Source: Planctomycetota bacterium (GTDB lineage Bacteria; Planctomycetota; UBA1135; GCA-002748355). Taken from it: a stretch of DNA of 37,248 bases. This document shows, one piece after another, positions 34,301 through 37,248 of the stretch. A program made the translations under genes and the position numbers. The notes beneath the pieces were generated by a model that was given only the letters and a program-made list of their open reading frames with translations, did not search any database and was not told the DNA's origin. How positions within the stretch are numbered: position 1 is the stretch's first letter; the number at the start of each line of letters is the position of its first letter. The stretch is from NCBI GenBank assembly GCA_024278315.1, contig JAJRTL010000466.1:1-37248 (forward strand), read 5' to 3'.

Positions 34301-36495
34301 ATGTCGTAGACCCGCAACACGATCCGGTCGGCTTCCAGGGACAGGAGCATGCGGTTGGAAAAATCGTCGCCCACGGTGTTGGGCAGTTCGAAGAGCGTGG
34401 AAGCCCCCAGGCTGCGTGGCTTGAACCAGGCTCCCACACCGAATCCGATCCCGAGGCCCGTGCCCGAATCGTTGGCCAACATCATCGGAATGCGGTTGAA
34501 ACGCCCGCTCGTCGCACCATGCGTCGAGACTCCTCCGCCCCCGCTCGGCAATCCGACCTGGATCGTGGGCGCATCCTCCTTGGTCAGGTCCAATCCACCG
34601 GGATAGCGTGAGGCCTCGAAGTTGCGGACGAAGTTCTGGGGACCGTAGTTGTAGCTCGGGACGATGGAGGGCCGGAACCAGCCATCCCCCCGCTTCTTGC
34701 TCGGGAAACGAGCTTCCTGACCATGGAACCAAGGGAAGAGATGGGCCACGCTCTGGTCGGCGGGTTCGCCAGGAGCCACACCGGCGATCGTGGCGAAACG
34801 CATGTGGCTGTTCATGGGTCCGGTCATCCAATAGCTGCTCTGCCGGCCCAGGCGTGAGTACTCGTCCAGTACGCGCTGGCTCGCCGCGAATCGATCCACC
34901 TGCCGACCCGGTTGCGCATGCGCGATGCCGCGCTTCTCCGTCTCGGCCAGGGTCTTGCCGATGCCAGCCAGGACCTCGCCCGCCATTCGATACTTCACGA
35001 GTCCGGAACTCTCCAAACAGAAAGCCGGATGGGCTTGCAGGAAACCCGCCTGCGGGCCGTTCAGGAACATGCGGTAGACGCCCACGGCCTCGGGCTTGCT
35101 GAATGCCGAACCACCGCCCTGATCCTCGAAGAGACGCTTGAAAATATCCTCCATGCTCTCGAAGGGATGCTCCCACGCCTCATCCTCGGTCGGACCGCGC
35201 CGTGTCACGATATCCTCGGCAAGCTCTTCGGCGCGCGTCCTGCTCATGGCCGGATAGATGAGGTACTGGGTCTCGAAGGCACTGTCCGCGTTGGGCTGCC
35301 GGTGCGACCGCAGGCCTTCCATCGTGAGGGCCAGGGTCCCCTTGGAGACAGTGTTGATGTTGATCGGCACGGGTCGCAGCACACGAACCATGCCCTCGGC
35401 TTCGGCCGCGTCCAACCGGACTGGCCGATCCAGGATCAGGCGGGCCGCGTAGTCCAGACGGATGGATGTGCTCCGCCCCTGCCCTCGTGTGTGCCCCACG
35501 ACGAGCGCATAGTCGATCTGATCACCGACCTCGACGCGCACAATGCTCCCTCCGGGCATGGCAGCACCATCCCGGACGACCAGCATCTGCGTCTCACCTG
35601 AGACGAGTGCGTTGAAGATGCGCTCCTTCTTGCCGAGACTCGTCCCCATGGGTCGTCCGGCATGGAAGCTCAGGTGCGGGCGCATGGCTTCGATGTCCGC
35701 CCGCTCCAACTCTCCGTAGCCCGCCTCCCCGACCCTGACGAGCTCCTCGACCGATGCCCAGGGACGGAAGCGGTTACGAGGGCCTTGCTGATGCTCCACA
35801 CCCTGCTCGAACTGCCAGGTCACCAGGTTGCGCACCCGTGGATCCACGATGAGCTGATCGCGCCGGTGCTTGCCCGGCGGGCCGTAGGGGTCGGCCACCG
35901 TCTGGCCCTCGGAGGAGTTGACGCCTCGCGTCAGCTTCTCGAACGAGGAGGGTGACTTGCTCTCGTAGCGGATCAGCTCGGTGCCCACCCAGACATAGCC
36001 CTCATCCGGGAAGTCCGCGGTAGAGCTGACCTGGATCTCGTCCTCCTCCTCGGCTTCGAGATCTGCCGAGAGATAGCAGTAGAGTCCCGTGAGGTTGGCC
36101 CACATCTGCATGGGTGCCGTGGGTGCATGGATACGTCCCTGCAGATCTTCGACTTCGAGCGTGTAGACATGCCGACTGTCCACGAAGCCCGAGTCCTTCT
36201 CCCCGGGCCTCGCGAGCTTGCCGCTGAACTCGTCGAGACCATCGAAGTCCGGCGTAGGATCCATACTGCCCTGGGTCTCTCCCAGTTTAGTGAGAAAAGC
36301 ATCCAGGCTCCCCGCGACCCCAAGGCTGCGATCGTTGCGGTTGCTCTCATCCAACGCAGACCGCTCCACGTCCCCCATGGACATCAGGAATGGGCCTACG
36401 ATGGCGGTCAGCAGGAAGAGCAGGACCAAGACGGCAATGAGGGCAAAGCCTCTTCCCTCCCGGAGCTCTCCGCAGTCCCATGGTTGATTCTTCAT
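31351..36495 (-). CDS. Giant GspK-like pseudopilin (~1714 aa) with LamG-like domain and repeated modules
   Basis: N-terminal GRGFALIAVLVLLFLLTAIVGPFL (GspK-type, no E5), VEDLQGRIHAP, PININTVSKGTLALTMEGL (helix-hairpin region), then a very long C-terminal extension. ATG 36495. Confidence 0.82.
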   Translation of the reverse strand: MKNQPWDCGELREGRGFALIAVLVLLFLLTAIVGPFLMSMGDVERSALDESNRNDRSLGVAGSLDAFLTKLGETQGSMDPTPDFDGLDEFSGKLARPGEKDSGFVDSRHVYTLEVEDLQGRIHAPTAPMQMWANLTGLYCYLSADLEAEEEDEIQVSSTADFPDEGYVWVGTELIRYESKSPSSFEKLTRGVNSSEGQTVADPYGPPGKHRRDQLIVDPRVRNLVTWQFEQGVEHQQGPRNRFRPWASVEELVRVGEAGYGELERADIEAMRPHLSFHAGRPMGTSLGKKERIFNALVSGETQMLVVRDGAAMPGGSIVRVEVGDQIDYALVVGHTRGQGRSTSIRLDYAARLILDRPVRLDAAEAEGMVRVLRPVPININTVSKGTLALTMEGLRSHRQPNADSAFETQYLIYPAMSRTRAEELAEDIVTRRGPTEDEAWEHPFESMEDIFKRLFEDQGGGSAFSKPEAVGVYRMFLNGPQAGFLQAHPAFCLESSGLVKYRMAGEVLAGIGKTLAETEKRGIAHAQPGRQVDRFAASQRVLDEYSRLGRQSSYWMTGPMNSHMRFATIAGVAPGEPADQSVAHLFPWFHGQEARFPSKKRGDGWFRPSIVPSYNYGPQNFVRNFEASRYPGGLDLTKEDAPTIQVGLPSGGGGVSTHGATSGRFNRIPMMLANDSGTGLGIGFGVGAWFKPRSLGASTLFELPNTVGDDFSNRMLLSLEADRIVLRVYDMAGQDPAPNETQPRETCIKWETLLTDTNIAADKWFHAKVEYQGHRPGMAFTAIDNIPRGKPYCLTWLAAALPEVDLTAQVNPDTVEKQRYPTLTVESTEGFPPQGVLRVGNELIEYTSISGNSFNTAWVNSRGGRMGRHYWREFVQSDSGAAPGSQFKYTLPEHRTGAAVELYGYSTPVAENAIVTPGEGSLVSGSLARWGVARATTAKDSIQVGPIPLGKGIDEKYLGRLDLAAPIAGGKGGSAKDLPGFEKGEGYALLIQESVRWRFNPLGGNTNRAQDQYSGGVELIKYSNFDGSSITITQRFLELGPDRGRMAKTTWFNGSNAAANGGGKFVTEWSKGLLANGDDPNTYPQMFLWVVPCSIHVSGLKLFDPADRGYSEWLQIYPKGNDDFTEWVRYDHVVGGHALRVRLAAMSRLLNELTGSNTVQVRQSGGGGFTLRVNGPRTFRNPPTGGLKGIGYPDSLEDGPSYVARRAFRFRGDPETGTSTHEQGGSVVTPVHRLALRERDYTLGRLGRLDRVALIPRAAGSGGIREWNTVQWTRLLLSNWRPNYFDDGTQGMQDLRGPQGTLVGLRQGTSLPMVGQRLGNDSRTYDRFVKFPSGEMPMFLADRMKVGEAQSRTPAKFQGMVDDIQGYYGFRSNQSSNGSDQAIVGRLVVPVSDTERTLQLNVARRSQLQITVQIGPKGRSVTVGGQRNLRGGGLLWCEGELMGFKTVDRQSGRVELAANGRGMLGTMARPHDVGARCVFVESMPATYLTSQTSANGDLFMVQDARRLPLSWGAALVDQEMIHYSYTSGNQLLQMPRIEDPDAVVQGQGIFRGRFGTTPAAHSADAMIIAWPMRYMDRYRERCDDPELGRFQLSIESPDLFVTKFIWEEQIPDALLDVVCLVRADERVPFSAEPDGKNGLWLFTDPGDGQGHRGRWVGYQASRWDFRFQVRYGSGSFDAVDFRAGAWKETARVKNFGYSYESRTRILEEQETLK

Positions 36496-36510
36496 GATCG
36501 CTGTCCCCCC

Positions 36511-36555
36511 TTCCTTGGAGTCACCATTCCTGCAGTCACCGTTACTCGAGTCACA
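36511..36555. repeat. Three 15-nt tandem units upstream of the giant GspK-like gene
   Basis: TTCCTTGGAGTCACC / ATTCCTGCAGTCACC / GTTACTCGAGTCACA. Confidence 0.65.
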
Positions 36556-36596
36556 GTCATGTAGCTCTCCTCCGGCCGGCATGGTGCATACACGCC

Positions 36597-37248
36597 TCAC
36601 TTGACGAGGCCATTGTTCTGGAAGCCGACCATTTCCTCACCCTTCATGCCGATCAACAGGAAGTGAGGCAGCTCGGGGTGATAATAGGGATCCAGGCGCC
36701 CTTCCGAGGTGAAGTGGAGTTCTCTCGAGCTGGCTTGGATCTGCACCTCCGGCGGGAGGACTTCCTGCTTCAGGATCTCGAAACCGTAGAGCCGGATGGA
36801 ATCGATGCGCCCCTGCACGGGAAGTCCACCATCCGAGATCTTCAGGAATCCTTGACGGTTCCAGAAGAGCCGGGCGGGGAGTTCGCCGGGCAGGCCCTTC
36901 TTCTGGAGATGATCCACTTCCACACCATCGACCAGCAGAACGAAGTCCCCTCGTTGGGCCCGGAGCTGGATGCGGTGCCATTCTCTCAGAGAGAGGGCCT
37001 GGTGAGCCTTCAATTTGATGCGTGAGCCCACCTGTGCGCCCGCACCTCCAGGGAGATCTGCGCCTCGACGAAACCACTCCCGTCCACACCGATTTCGACC
37101 ATCCTCTCAGCTCGAGTACCTTGCAGTCGGAGAGTTCATCCAGGTAGAGGTCCAACTGGATCAGACAACCCTCACGAAAGTCGAAGGCACTCTCACTACC
37201 GAGCCGCACCTGCAAGGCGCTGGCGCCCCCCTCCGGGTCAGGGACCAG
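36597..37248 (-). pseudogene. Partial lectin-like (LamG/concanavalin-type) protein gene, apparently frameshifted twice
   Basis: Frame A LVPDPEGGASALQVRLGSESAFDFREGCLIQLDLYLDELSDCKVLELRG, frame B MVEIGVDGSGFVEAQISLEVRAH, frame C VGSRIKLKAHQALSLREWHRIQLRAQRGDFVLLVDGVEVDHL... read as one continuous domain across two shifts. Confidence 0.5.

Overview
The window looks like a chromosomal segment from a GC-rich bacterium. Gene content (fused AroD-AroE, SpoVG with a zinc ribbon, PAC2 protein, oversized pseudopilins) suggests Planctomycetota or a relative, but this is inference. Most real genes are on the minus strand. Many long + strand ORFs in the supplied track are antisense shadows. Main blocks: (1) a large secreted protein running off the left edge; (2) three small hypotheticals; (3) a tightly packed minus-strand cluster pssA-folK-panC-ispE-spoVG-DUF2520-aroDE-aroK; (4) deoC followed by two ALDH genes that together look like a split ALDH16; (5) OsmC and EVE-domain genes; (6) a selenium block, selA-selD, where selD is itself a selenoprotein with an in-frame TGA that the ORF track truncated; (7) recJ and a DedA/VTT membrane protein; (8) a long minus-strand run: PpiD-like protein, scpB, PAC2, PPIC-type lipoprotein, DnaJ-zinc-motif secreted protein, GspI/GspJ/giant GspK-like pseudopilins, and a partial lectin-like gene that appears frameshifted at the right edge. 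Strongest observations: the Sec-SelD with a plausible bSECIS hairpin, the split ALDH16 next to deoC, and a repeated beta-type module shared by the GspJ-like and giant GspK-like proteins. No tRNA, rRNA, CRISPR array or transposase was recognised.
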